DNA from: Limimaricola pyoseonensis
GTDB lineage: Bacteria > Pseudomonadota > Alphaproteobacteria > Rhodobacterales > Rhodobacteraceae
Direction of reading: 5' to 3'
DNA length: 64,000 nt
Assembly (NCBI RefSeq): GCF_900102015.1
Contig: NZ_FNAT01000002.1
Span: forward strand, 1 to 64,000
This document shows, one piece after another, positions 36,349 to 43,491 of this stretch (position 1 is the stretch's first letter; the number at the start of each line of letters is the position of its first letter). The notes below the pieces were generated by a model that saw only the letters and a program-made list of their open reading frames with translations, did not search any database and was not told the DNA's origin. Position numbers and translations under genes: made by a program.

Positions 36349-36423
36349 ATGCGCAACATCATCTACATCATCGGTCTCGTGGTCGTCGTCGTGGCCGTGC
36401 TGTCGCTGGCCGGCATCATCTGA
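36349..36423 (+). CDS. 24-residue membrane microprotein
   Basis: MRNIIYIIGLVVVVVAVLSL continues with AGII and a TGA stop. GAGGGACAGAC precedes the ATG, a good ribosome site. A single helix covers almost the whole protein. I recall similar MRNIIxIIGLV proteins in other alphaproteobacteria, which supports a real gene, though this is from memory. It ends 2 bp before the convergent ArsR gene. Function unknown. Confidence 0.7.
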   Translation: MRNIIYIIGLVVVVVAVLSLAGII

Positions 36424-36425
36424 GG

Positions 36426-36788
36426 TCAGCCCCCCGGCGCCGCCCCCTCGTCGGGCGGGGCCGGGGGCTGGTCCAGCTCCGCCTGCAGGAAGCGCTCGAA
36501 GGCGTCGAGGTCGATGCCGTCCATCTGGCCGAAGCCCTGCATCCAGACCGAGGCCTCGCGCAGGCCGTCCGGTTCGAGCTGGCACCATTTCACGCGCCCC
36601 CTCTTCTCCTGAGAGATCAGCCCCGCCTCCGCCAGCACGGCGAGATGCTTGGAGATCGCCGCGAGCGACATCGCGAAGGGCGCCGCGACATCCGTGACCG
36701 CCATGTCGTCCTCCAGCAACAGCGCGAGGATCGCGCGCCGGGTCGGGTCGGCGAGGGCGGAAAACACCAGATCGAGAGAGGCGGCCAT
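36426..36788 (-). CDS. ArsR family transcriptional regulator
   Basis: 120 residues. HTH_20-type winged helix: LDLVFSALADPTRRAILALL, MSLAAISKHLAVLAEAGLI, KRGRVKWCQLEPDGL. No metal-site cysteine cluster, so this is the SdpR-like branch, which often pairs with SRPBCC genes; none is present here. A Pro-rich tail follows. A 16-bp perfect palindrome lies 31 bp upstream of the start and probably is its operator. Confidence 0.92.
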   Translation of the reverse strand: MAASLDLVFSALADPTRRAILALLLEDDMAVTDVAAPFAMSLAAISKHLAVLAEAGLISQEKRGRVKWCQLEPDGLREASVWMQGFGQMDGIDLDAFERFLQAELDQPPAPPDEGAAPGG

Positions 36789-36819
36789 GCCGCGACCTGA
36801 TCCCGCGCCGGGCGAAACG

Positions 36820-36835
36820 TCAACCGCGCGGTTGA
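36820..36835. promoter_or_regulatory. 16-bp palindrome, candidate ArsR operator
   Basis: TCAACCGC/GCGGTTGA is perfectly self-complementary and stands 31 bp before the ArsR start. SdpR-like ArsR regulators commonly bind TTCAAC/GTTGAA-type sites, so autoregulation is likely. Confidence 0.55.
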
Positions 36836-36928
36836 ATATGACGCAGGCGCCGTGGCCGCGGCATCATCGGGGTCGCGCCGGCCGGCGCCCTCGATTTTCG
36901 GTTCAAATACAACGTGCAAGGCCGCGTG

Positions 36929-36948
36929 GCGCGGGAAATTTCCCGCGC
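36929..36948. promoter_or_regulatory. 20-bp perfect palindrome next to the atp promoter
   Basis: GCGCGGGAAA followed directly by its reverse complement. It ends at the base before the TTGACC -35 box of the F0 operon promoter, a classic activator or repressor position. The binding protein is not known to me; the AATT centre is unlike LacI-type sites, which have a central CG. Confidence 0.6.
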
Positions 36949-36975
36949 TTGACCAATCCGCCCCCGCGCTATAGC
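36949..36975 (+). promoter_or_regulatory. candidate promoter of the F0 ATP synthase operon
   Basis: TTGACC, 15-bp spacer, TATAGC. It lies 33-59 bp before the atpI start. The spacer is a little short, but both boxes are good and the only AT-rich signals near. Confidence 0.6.
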
Positions 36976-37007
36976 ACCCTCCCGACCGATGAAGGGGCCG
37001 GCCGCGC

Positions 37008-37346
37008 GTGTCCGACAGCCATGACGATGACGACCATGCGGCGCGGATGCGCGCGCTCGACGAACGTCTCGCCAAGCTGAAGGGCAAGCCCGAGGAGGCC
37101 CCGCATCAGGAGAGCCATTACAGCCAGGCGCAGGTGGCCTGGCGGATGGTGATCGAGCTTGTGGCCGGTCTCGCGATCGGCTTCGGGATCGGGTACGGCC
37201 TGGACACCCTCTTCGGGACCATGCCGATCTTCCTGATCCCGTTCATATTCCTGGGCCTGGCGGCGGGCGTGAAGACGATGCTGCAGACGGCCAAGGAGCT
37301 GCAGGTTAAACAGCCCGACGAGCCGTCGGGCGACGACGAGGGCTGA
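37008..37346 (+). CDS. atpI: AtpI, F0F1 ATP synthase assembly/Mg2+ channel-like protein
   Basis: 112 residues from a GTG start. A soluble acidic N-terminus (1-45) is followed by two membrane helices (about 47-68, 72-95: [34 protein letters not shown]). AtpI aids c-ring assembly. It precedes atpB by 5 bp, the usual order in Rhodobacterales. Confidence 0.93.
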   Translation: MSDSHDDDDHAARMRALDERLAKLKGKPEEAPHQESHYSQAQVAWRMVIELVAGLAIGFGIGYGLDTLFGTMPIFLIPFIFLGLAAGVKTMLQTAKELQVKQPDEPSGDDEG

Positions 37347-37351
37347 GAGAG

Positions 37352-38119
37352 ATGGCGACAGAGACGGTTGCGGCCGAAGGCGAAGGCGGGCTCGAGTTCC
37401 ACCCCTTCGACCAGTTCGAGATCAAGCCGCTGTTCGGCGAGATCGGCGACCCGGTTTCCTGGTACACCATCACCAACGCCACCTTCTGGATGGCGCTCGC
37501 CGCCGTCTGCGTGGTGCTGCTGCTGGTGGTCGGCACCCGCGGTCGCGCCGTGATCCCGAGCCGCGTCCAGTCGGCCGCCGAGCTGGTCTACGGCTTCGTC
37601 TACAAGATGGTCGAGGACGTCACCGGCAAGGAAGGGCTGAAGTACTTCCCCTGGATCATGACGCTGTTCCTGTTCATCCTGTTCTCGAACTATCTCGGCC
37701 TGCTGCCGCTGGCCTTCACGCCGACCTCGCACATCGCGGTCACCGCCGTGCTGGCGTTGGGCGTGTTCATCGGCGTCACCGTGCTCGGCTTCGTCAAGAA
37801 CGGCATGGCCTTCCTCGGCCTGTTCTGGATGAAGGAAGCGCCGCTTTTCCTGCGCCCGATCATCGCGATCATCGAGGTGATCTCGTACTTCGTGCGCCCC
37901 GTCAGCCACTCGATCCGTCTTGCCGGCAACCTCGTCGCCGGCCACGCGATGATCAAGGTGTTCGCGGGCTTCGCCGCCGTCGCCGCGCTGTCGCCGCTCT
38001 CGGTCGTGGCGATCACCGCGATCTACGGCCTCGAGGTGCTGGTCGCCGGCATCCAGGCCTACGTGTTCACCATCCTCACCTGCATCTACCTCAAGGACGC
38101 GCTGCACCCGTCGCACTGA
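37352..38119 (+). CDS. atpB: F0F1 ATP synthase subunit a
   Basis: 255 residues, five to six membrane helices. The essential arginine lies in [14 protein letters not shown] (about residue 188-201), and the late [26 protein letters not shown] contains the conserved Glu and Gln of the proton half-channels. Forms the stator with b and b'. Follows atpI; atpE is 70 bp downstream behind AGGAGATACCCCC. Confidence 0.98.
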   Translation: MATETVAAEGEGGLEFHPFDQFEIKPLFGEIGDPVSWYTITNATFWMALAAVCVVLLLVVGTRGRAVIPSRVQSAAELVYGFVYKMVEDVTGKEGLKYFPWIMTLFLFILFSNYLGLLPLAFTPTSHIAVTAVLALGVFIGVTVLGFVKNGMAFLGLFWMKEAPLFLRPIIAIIEVISYFVRPVSHSIRLAGNLVAGHAMIKVFAGFAAVAALSPLSVVAITAIYGLEVLVAGIQAYVFTILTCIYLKDALHPSH

Positions 38120-38189
38120 CGCCGGGGCGCGGCCCTTCGAGGTCGGTTCACCCTTCACCCAACGCAATTCCAAATCAGGAGATACCCCC

Positions 38190-38426
38190 ATGGAAGGCGA
38201 TATCGCTCAACTCGGTCAGTTCATCGGCGCCGGCCTCGCGGCAATCGGCTCGGGCCTTGCCGCCATCGGTGTCGGCTCGGTCGCCGCGAACTACCTGGGC
38301 GGCGCGCTGCGCAACCCGTCGGCTGCCGCGTCGCAGACCGCCACCCTCTTCATCGGTCTGGCCTTCGCGGAAGCGCTCGGGATCTTCTCGTTCCTGGTCG
38401 CCCTGCTGCTGATGTTCGCGGTCTGA
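38190..38426 (+). CDS. atpE: F0F1 ATP synthase subunit c
   Basis: 78 residues, a two-helix hairpin. Glycine-rich helix 1 ([20 protein letters not shown]), polar loop GALRNPSA, and the proton-carrying Glu in [12 protein letters not shown]. Multiple copies form the rotor ring. An 11-bp hairpin follows the stop and may raise its mRNA level over the downstream b genes. Confidence 0.98.
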   Translation: MEGDIAQLGQFIGAGLAAIGSGLAAIGVGSVAANYLGGALRNPSAAASQTATLFIGLAFAEALGIFSFLVALLLMFAV

Positions 38427-38448
38427 TCCGGACCTCGATCTCCTGACC

Positions 38449-38473
38449 GGCGGCGCGGGATCCCCGCGCCGCC
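38449..38473 (+). other. hairpin between atpE and atpF'
   Basis: GGCGGCGCGGG, loop ATC, CCCGCGCCGCC. Perfect 11-bp stem 22 nt after atpE; followed by ATTTCCTTA, which is not a full U-run. It probably stabilises the atpE mRNA or attenuates. Confidence 0.6.
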
Positions 38474-38501
38474 ATTTCCTTAGGGCTCGACGGAGGACGC
38501 C

Positions 38502-39050
38502 GTGGCGACCGAAACCATTGCCGCCGGTGAACTGGCGGACCACGGAGCCGCTGGGCCGGGCATGCCCCAGCTCGACGTCTCCAGCTTCCCCAACCAGATC
38601 TTCTGGCTCCTGGTCACGCTGGTCGTGATCTATTTCGTCCTGTCCCGCTTCGCCCTGCCGCGCATCGGCGCGGTGCTGGCCGAGCGCGCGGGCACGATCA
38701 CCAATGACATCGCCGCCGCCGAAGAGCTGCGGCACCGCGCCCGCGAAGCCGAGGCCGCCTACGACAAGGCGCTCGCCGACGCCCGCGCGGAAGCGAACAA
38801 GATCGTCGCCGACACCAAGGCGCAGATCCAGGCCGATCTCGACGCCGAGATGGAGAAGGCCGACGCGCAGATCGCGGAGAAGACCGCCGAGAGCCAGAAG
38901 GCGATCGACGAGATCCGCGAAGGCGCCGCCCGCAACGTGAGCGAGGTCGCCCGCGACGTCGCGCGCGAGATCGTCGCCGCCTTCGGCACCGAGGCCGACG
39001 CCAAGACCGTCGATTCCGCGGTCGACGCCAAGCTGGGAGAGCGCGCATGA
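38502..39050 (+). CDS. F0F1 ATP synthase subunit b' (second b subunit)
   Basis: 182 residues from GTG 38502 after GGAGGACGCC. Polar N-terminus, one membrane helix (about 28-50: [17 protein letters not shown]), then a long Ala/Glu/Lys/Arg coiled coil. Alphaproteobacteria use a b/b' heterodimer as peripheral stalk; this is the first, b'-type copy by position. Its stop overlaps the atpF start (ATGA). Confidence 0.95.
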   Translation: MATETIAAGELADHGAAGPGMPQLDVSSFPNQIFWLLVTLVVIYFVLSRFALPRIGAVLAERAGTITNDIAAAEELRHRAREAEAAYDKALADARAEANKIVADTKAQIQADLDAEMEKADAQIAEKTAESQKAIDEIREGAARNVSEVARDVAREIVAAFGTEADAKTVDSAVDAKLGERA

Positions 39051-39607
39051 TCCGTCTTCTGACCGCCGCCGCCCTGGTGCTGCCCGCCGCCCCGGCGATG
39101 GCCGCCTCGGGGCCGTTCTTCTCGCTGCGCAACACCGACTTCATCGTGCTGCTGGCGTTCCTGCTCTTCGTCGGCGTTCTGCTCTACTTCCGCGTGCCGC
39201 GCGAGGTGGGCAAGATGCTCGACAAGCGCGCCGACGGCATCCGCGCCGAGCTCGACGAGGCCCGCGGGCTTCGCGAGGAGGCGCAGTCGCTGCTGGCCTC
39301 CTACGAGCGCAAGCAGAAGGACGTGCAGGCGCAGGCCGACCGCATCGTCACCAATGCCCGCGACGAGGCGCAGCGCAGCGCCGAGCAGGCCAAGAAGGAC
39401 ATCGCCGCCTCGATCCAGCGCCGCATGACGGCCGCCGAGGAGCAGATCCAGTCGGCTCAGGACAAGGCCGTCAAGGAAGTCCGCGACCAGGCGATCGCCG
39501 TGGCCGTGGCCGCGGCCCGCGAGGTGATCATCGAGAAGATGACCAAGCCGCGCGCCGACAAGATGATCGACGACTCGATCGAGACCGTGAGCGCCAAGCT
39601 GCACTGA
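39047..39607 (+). CDS. atpF: F0F1 ATP synthase subunit b
   Basis: 186 residues. A short hydrophobic start that looks like a signal segment (about 1-18), a membrane helix ([17 protein letters not shown], about 29-45) and a long coiled coil with [12 protein letters not shown]. Translationally coupled to b'. Ends the F0 operon at a strong terminator; the F1 genes are elsewhere, as usual in this group. Confidence 0.96.
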   Translation: MIRLLTAAALVLPAAPAMAASGPFFSLRNTDFIVLLAFLLFVGVLLYFRVPREVGKMLDKRADGIRAELDEARGLREEAQSLLASYERKQKDVQAQADRIVTNARDEAQRSAEQAKKDIAASIQRRMTAAEEQIQSAQDKAVKEVRDQAIAVAVAAAREVIIEKMTKPRADKMIDDSIETVSAKLH

Positions 39608-39629
39608 GCGGCGCGGCAGCGACACCAGG

Positions 39630-39665
39630 AGGCCCGGGGCGCGTGCAAACGCCCCGGGCCTTTTT
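39630..39665 (+). terminator. Rho-independent terminator of the F0 operon
   Basis: AGGCCCGGGGCG and CGCCCCGGGCCT, 12-bp perfect stem around an 8-9 nt loop, followed by TTTTTC. One of the strongest terminators in the window. Confidence 0.93.
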
Positions 39666-39689
39666 CGTGCCGCCGCGCTATGCTGCGGC

Positions 39690-40124
39690 ATGGGGGACGC
39701 CATCACCTACCGCCGGATCGGCCCGGACGACGCCGCGCTCGTCGCGCGGGCCGACATCTTCGACCACCCGGTCGATCCCGGCCAGCTCGCGGCCTTCGTC
39801 TCCGATCCGGCGCATGAGCTGATCCTCGCGCTCGAGGCGGGGCGGCCCGTGGGGCTGGTCTCGGGCGTGGTGCTGCTGCATCCCGACAAGCCACCCATCT
39901 TCTTCGTCAACGAGCTGGGCGTGGCCGAGCATCGGCGGCGGCGCGGCATCGGTGCGCAGCTCGTCGCCCGGATGCTCGACCTGGCCCGGGCACGGGGCTG
40001 CCGCGGCGTCTGGCTCGCGACGGAAGGGGAGAACCACGCCGCCCGCGCGCTCTACCGCCATGCCGGCGGGCGCGAGACGGGCGGGATCGTGATCTACGAC
40101 TGGGACGGCGCGCTCGACGCCTGA
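39690..40124 (+). CDS. GNAT family N-acetyltransferase (AAC(6')-like)
   Basis: 144 residues. GLVSGVVLLHPDKPPIFFVNELGV, acetyl-CoA loop RRRRGIGAQLVARML (about 81-95) and the final HAARALYRHAGGRE are typical of AAC(6')-related GNATs. No ribosome site; TATGCT sits 6 bp before the ATG, so the mRNA may be leaderless. Substrate unknown; antibiotic resistance should not be assumed. Confidence 0.85.
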   Translation: MGDAITYRRIGPDDAALVARADIFDHPVDPGQLAAFVSDPAHELILALEAGRPVGLVSGVVLLHPDKPPIFFVNELGVAEHRRRRGIGAQLVARMLDLARARGCRGVWLATEGENHAARALYRHAGGRETGGIVIYDWDGALDA

Positions 40125-40169
40125 GCCCGGGCCTTGGGCGCGCTCCGGCATAGGGCCCGGCGCGCCGCC

Positions 40170-40253
40170 ATGCTATGATTCAGGCCTCGCAAGGGCGAGC
40201 CGGTCCGGACGCCGGGCCGGAACGCAGACCGCGGGGCGGGGCGCCGCCCTTGC
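40170..40253 (+). ncRNA. candidate structured leader or small RNA
   Basis: TGCTATGAT at 40170-40178 is an extended -10 box (TGnTATnAT). About 11 nt later begins a long fold: GCAAGGGCG (40189-40197) pairs perfectly with CGCCCTTGC (40245-40253), and inside it CGGTC (40201-40205) pairs with GACCG (40227-40231). It ends 36 nt before the NTF2-like gene. It does not carry the conserved 4.5S, 6S or known riboswitch sequences that I can recall. No -35 box is clear. Confidence 0.4.
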
Positions 40254-40289
40254 CCCCGCGACCTGCCGATCGGATCGGGAGGGTAAGCG

Positions 40290-40727
40290 ATGTCCGATAC
40301 TGATGACGTGACGGCCGCCTCCGAGCGGTTCTACGCCGCGCTGAGCCGGATGGCGCAGGGCAGCGCCGACAGCATGTCCGAGGCCTGGGAGCACACCGCA
40401 GGCGTCACCGCGCTGCACCCGGTGGGTGGGCGCGAAGAGGGCTGGGACGCGGTGGCGGGCTCCTTCGCCGCGGTGGCCGGCATGTGCTCGGAAGGCCGGA
40501 TCGAGATGCTGGGCCGCGAGGTCCGCACCGAGGGCGATCTCGCCTACGAGACAGGCACGGAAAGCGGGCGGCTGACCATGGCCGGGCGCGAGCTGCGGGT
40601 CGATCACCGGGTGACCAACATCTACCACCGCAGCGCCGAGGGGTGGCGGATGGTGCATCACCACACCGACATCTCGCCGGCGCTTCTGCAGATCGTGGAA
40701 GAGGCGCGGCGCCCCGCCGGCGGCTGA
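40290..40727 (+). CDS. NTF2-like (SnoaL/DUF4440-type) domain protein
   Basis: 145 residues, single alpha+beta cone. Opens with a helix (TAASERFYAALSRMAQGS), has WDAVAGSFAAVAG, and ends with HRVTNIYHRSAEGWRMVHHHTDIS, the last strands of the NTF2 fold. These proteins bind small ligands or act as steroid-isomerase-like enzymes, but the function here is open. GGGAGGGTAAGCG precedes ATG. A structured leader lies upstream. Confidence 0.85.
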   Translation: MSDTDDVTAASERFYAALSRMAQGSADSMSEAWEHTAGVTALHPVGGREEGWDAVAGSFAAVAGMCSEGRIEMLGREVRTEGDLAYETGTESGRLTMAGRELRVDHRVTNIYHRSAEGWRMVHHHTDISPALLQIVEEARRPAGG

Positions 40728-40736
40728 GGCGGGGTC

Positions 40737-41510
40737 CTAGCGGCCGGTCTCGCGGCTGAGCCGGCGCCGGGCGATCTCCTCGTTGCGGTCGGCCTGGCGC
40801 TGGTCGGACAGCGCCGCCTGCACGTAGTCGAGATGCGCGGCCACCGCGGCGCGGGCGGCCTCGGCGTCGCGCGCCTGCAGCGCGTCGTTGATCGCGCGGT
40901 GCTGCTCGATCAGCGAGGCGCGGGTGGTGCGCTGGCGGAACATGACCTGCCGGTTGTAGAACACGCCCTCGCGCAGCAGGTCGTAGATCGAGCGCATCAT
41001 GTGCAGCATGACGACGTTGTGCCCGGCCTCGACGATGGCGAGGTGGAACTCGGCGTCGAGCCGCGCCTCGGCCTCGGCGTCGCCGGCGGGCTTGGCCTGC
41101 GCCGCCTCCATCTTGCGGAACACCGCGTCGATCACCGCGAGGTCGCTCTCCGAGCCCAGCCGCGCCGCGCGCTCGGCGGCGAGGCCCTCGATGTCGCGCC
41201 GGAACGCCACCATGTCCGAGACGGCCTCGTCGTGGCTCGCGAAGAGCCGCACGAGGGCGGGCGAGAAGGCCGAGCCGATCACGTCGGAGACGAAGACGCC
41301 GGCCCCGGCGCGGGTCTCGACCAGGCCGCGGGTCTGCAGCTCGGCCAGCGCCTCGCGCAGGCTCGGGCGCGACACGCCCAGCCGCTCGGCCAGTTCGCGC
41401 TCGGGCGGCAGCCGGTCGCCGGGGCGCAGGATGCCGCGCAGCACCAGCTCCTCGATCTGGCGCACCACGCCTTGCGAGAGCTTTTCGGGATGGATCGGCT
41501 GGAACGGCAT
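40737..41510 (-). CDS. GntR family regulator, FadR (FCD) subfamily; candidate GlcC
   Basis: 257 residues. GntR wHTH at about 8-75 (PPERELAERLGVSRPSLREALAELQTRGLVE) and an FCD ligand domain with the metal-site residues Asp, His in EFHLAIVEAGHN and His in IEQHRAIN. This group (PdhR, LldR, GlcC) senses hydroxy- or keto-acids. A GGT-N11-ACC site lies 18 bp upstream, and a near copy lies before glcDEF 19 kb away, so it is a candidate regulator of glycolate use. It is not next to any catabolic gene. Confidence 0.9.
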   Translation of the reverse strand: MPFQPIHPEKLSQGVVRQIEELVLRGILRPGDRLPPERELAERLGVSRPSLREALAELQTRGLVETRAGAGVFVSDVIGSAFSPALVRLFASHDEAVSDMVAFRRDIEGLAAERAARLGSESDLAVIDAVFRKMEAAQAKPAGDAEAEARLDAEFHLAIVEAGHNVVMLHMMRSIYDLLREGVFYNRQVMFRQRTTRASLIEQHRAINDALQARDAEAARAAVAAHLDYVQAALSDQRQADRNEEIARRRLSRETGR

Positions 41511-41527
41511 CTGGCATCTCCGGGAGT

Positions 41528-41544
41528 GGTCAATAGATATGACC
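41528..41544. promoter_or_regulatory. candidate GntR operator (autoregulatory)
   Basis: GGTCA and TGACC form a 5-bp inverted repeat with a 7-bp centre, 18 bp upstream of the GntR start. Aligned as TGGTCAATAGATATGACC it shares 14 of 18 bases with the site upstream of glcD. Confidence 0.6.
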
Positions 41545-41562
41545 GCCCCCGGCCGGGCTCAA

Positions 41563-41594
41563 CAAAAAAGGGCCGCCTCCCCAAGGAGGCGGCC
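41563..41594 (-). terminator. Rho-independent terminator after the OmpA-like gene
   Basis: GGCCGCCTCC and GGAGGCGGCC, perfect 10-bp stem, loop CCAA; on the minus strand it runs into CTTTTTTG. Twenty-three bases after the stop. Confidence 0.92.
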
Positions 41595-41616
41595 CCGCAT
41601 CGCGCGATGGCGCGGA

Positions 41617-42276
41617 TCAGGCGTTCGGGGTGATCACAATCTCGACCCGGCGGTTCTGCGCGCGGCCCTCGGCGTTGAGGTTCGAGGCGATCGGCTGGTC
41701 CTCGCCGCGGCCGATGGCGCGGACGCGGGCGGGCGAGACGCCGGCCGAGGTCAGCACCGAGGCCACCGCCTGGGCGCGCCGCTCGGAGAGCTGCTGGTTG
41801 TAGGCGGCCGAGCCGGTGTTGTCGGCGTGGCCCACCACGTTCACGGTGGTGTTCGGGTAGTTGTTGATCGAGGCCGCCACGGTCCGCAGGTCGGACTGCA
41901 GCGCGCCGGTCAGCTGGGCGCTGTCGGTCGCGAAGAGGATGTCCTGCGGCATGGTCACGACCAGCTGCTCGCCGGTGTTGACGATGCCGACATTGGCGCC
42001 GAGCTGGTTGCGCAGCTCCGCTTCCTGGCGGTCGAGCAGGGCGCCGGTGCCGGCCCCCACGCCCGCGCCGATCGCGGCGCCCGCGGCGGCGCGGCGCAGC
42101 CGCTCGTCGCCGTCATCGCCGGTCAGCGCGCCGACGGCGGCGCCGAGCCCGGCGCCGATCAGCGCGCCCTGGCGGGTGTTGGCGTTCGGATCGGGGTTGT
42201 TCGGGGTGACCGGCTGGCAGGCGGCCACGGCGAGGGCCGACACGGTGACGAGCGCGAGGGGAAGCTTGGTGAGCAT
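41617..42276 (-). CDS. OmpA family lipoprotein
   Basis: 219 residues from ATG 42276. Signal peptide with lipobox LAVAAC (Cys at about 20), a glycine-zipper-rich segment (about 37-82: GALIGAGLGAAVGALTG, AAAGAAIGAGVGAGTGALL) and a C-terminal OmpA domain (about 105-215) with NVVGHADNTGS and LSERRAQAVASVL that binds peptidoglycan. It resembles the YiaD/Pal-like family. Anchors the outer membrane to the wall. Own terminator. Confidence 0.93.
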   Translation of the reverse strand: MLTKLPLALVTVSALAVAACQPVTPNNPDPNANTRQGALIGAGLGAAVGALTGDDGDERLRRAAAGAAIGAGVGAGTGALLDRQEAELRNQLGANVGIVNTGEQLVVTMPQDILFATDSAQLTGALQSDLRTVAASINNYPNTTVNVVGHADNTGSAAYNQQLSERRAQAVASVLTSAGVSPARVRAIGRGEDQPIASNLNAEGRAQNRRVEIVITPNA

Positions 42277-42427
42277 AGGTCTTTCCATTTCCTGTCGAGT
42301 CGGGCGGGCCGGGGCCCGCGCCTGTCCCGGTGTGATTGGCGCCGCGGGCGGCTGCTATGCAATAACGCTCGCTTGAAATCGCAGTTCCGCGAGGCGCGGG
42401 AACCAAACGCGGCGTGGCATTTTCGCC

Positions 42428-43270
42428 TCAGCTCGCGGCGCGCTCCTCGTCGCGGGCACTCTCGAAGGCCAGCATCGCGCGCTTAACCGGCAGCCCCCAG
42501 TGATAGCCGCCCAGCTCGCCCGACTTGCGCAGCGCCCGGTGGCAGGGGATCAGCCACGACACCGGGTTGCGCCCGACCGCGCTTGCGGCGGCGCGCACCG
42601 CGCGCGGCGCGCCGATCCGGGCGGCGATGTCGGAATAGGTGGTGACGTGGCCCGAGGGCACCTCGAGCAGCGCCTGCCAGACCTTGATCGCGAAGGGCGC
42701 GCCGATCAGCTGCAGCCGCGCCTCGCCCCGGCCCGAGAAGGCCGCCTCGACCCAGGGCGCGATGGCGGCCGGGTCCTCGACATGATCGGCGCGGGGCCAG
42801 CGGGCGCGCAGGTCGTCGAGCGTCGCCTCCACCCCGGTCTCGGCGGCGAAGCCCAGCCCGCAGAGCCCTCGCGCGGTGCCCATCGCCACCGCCGGGCCGA
42901 AGGGGCTGTCGAACGTCCCGTGCCGGATCGTCAGCCCGGCGCCGCCCGCGCCGTAATCGCCGGGGCTCATCGCCTCCCAGCGCAAAAACAGGTCGTGCAG
43001 CCGCCCGCCGCCCGACAGCCCCACCGCCTGCGCGGTGTCGAGCGTGGTGTGCCGTTCGCGCAGAAGCGCCTTGGCGTGGCCGAGCGTCAGGTATTGCTGG
43101 TAGCGCTTGGGCGAGACCCCGACCCAGGCCGAGAAGACGCGCTGGAAATGCGCGGGCGACATCGCCATGCGCGCGGCGAGATCCTCGAGCGCGAGGGGCG
43201 CGGGCGCGGCGTCGATCTCCGCGATGGCGCGGCGCATGACCCCGTAATGATATGCCGATGACTGGTCCAT
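42428..43270 (-). CDS. AraC-type HTH fused to methylated-DNA-[protein]-cysteine S-methyltransferase (Ada-like)
   Basis: 280 residues. Helix-turn-helix domain (about 10-105; AMSPAHFQRVFSAWVGVSPKRYQQY) followed by a methyltransferase domain with acceptor Cys in SWLIPCHRALRKSGELGGYHWG (about 237-258) and RAVRAAASAVGRNP. The zinc-binding N-terminal domain of E. coli Ada, which accepts methyl from phosphotriesters, is absent. It repairs O6-methylguanine and might regulate. Divergent from nth. Confidence 0.93.
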   Translation of the reverse strand: MDQSSAYHYGVMRRAIAEIDAAPAPLALEDLAARMAMSPAHFQRVFSAWVGVSPKRYQQYLTLGHAKALLRERHTTLDTAQAVGLSGGGRLHDLFLRWEAMSPGDYGAGGAGLTIRHGTFDSPFGPAVAMGTARGLCGLGFAAETGVEATLDDLRARWPRADHVEDPAAIAPWVEAAFSGRGEARLQLIGAPFAIKVWQALLEVPSGHVTTYSDIAARIGAPRAVRAAASAVGRNPVSWLIPCHRALRKSGELGGYHWGLPVKRAMLAFESARDEERAAS

Positions 43271-43359
43271 GCCCCGAGATTACGGCGCGCCGCGCGCGGG
43301 CGCGACCCGGAAGCTGCGCATCCCGCCCGGGCCGTGCGCCGGCCGACACGGCGGGATCC

Positions 43360-43422
43360 GAGTATTTGTGGAGTGAAGTGAGCCATGACGCGCCTGCCGC
43401 CCACTTCACTCTTCAAATACTC
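43360..43422. repeat. long inverted repeat between Ada-like gene and nth
   Basis: Two 21-bp arms, 43360-43380 and 43402-43422, separated by 21 bp. Arm parts GAGTATTTG and AGTGAAGTG are perfectly matched; only the three bases between them differ (TGG against the AAG expected). It is much less GC-rich than its surroundings and lies between divergent genes. GAGTATTTG-type repeats are common between genes in Rhodobacteraceae as far as I recall. Confidence 0.75.
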
Positions 43423-43491
43423 ACGGCGACCGCTCGGGGCCCGCGCGCCGCCGGTCTTGTGAGGCCGGGCCGGGCCGGGCATAGAGACCGG

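Noticed and set aside
36929-36948. LacI-type (CceR-like) operator for the atp palindrome
   Set aside because: LacI-family sites have a central CG and different half-sites; this palindrome centres on AATT.
40186-40260. 4.5S SRP RNA
   Set aside because: The segment has a GGAA-like tetrad but lacks the conserved GGUCAGG...GGAAGG...AGCAG core and symmetrical loop.
41617-42276. Pal, the Tol-Pal lipoprotein
   Set aside because: The glycine-zipper segment and lack of tol genes fit YiaD-like OmpA lipoproteins better.
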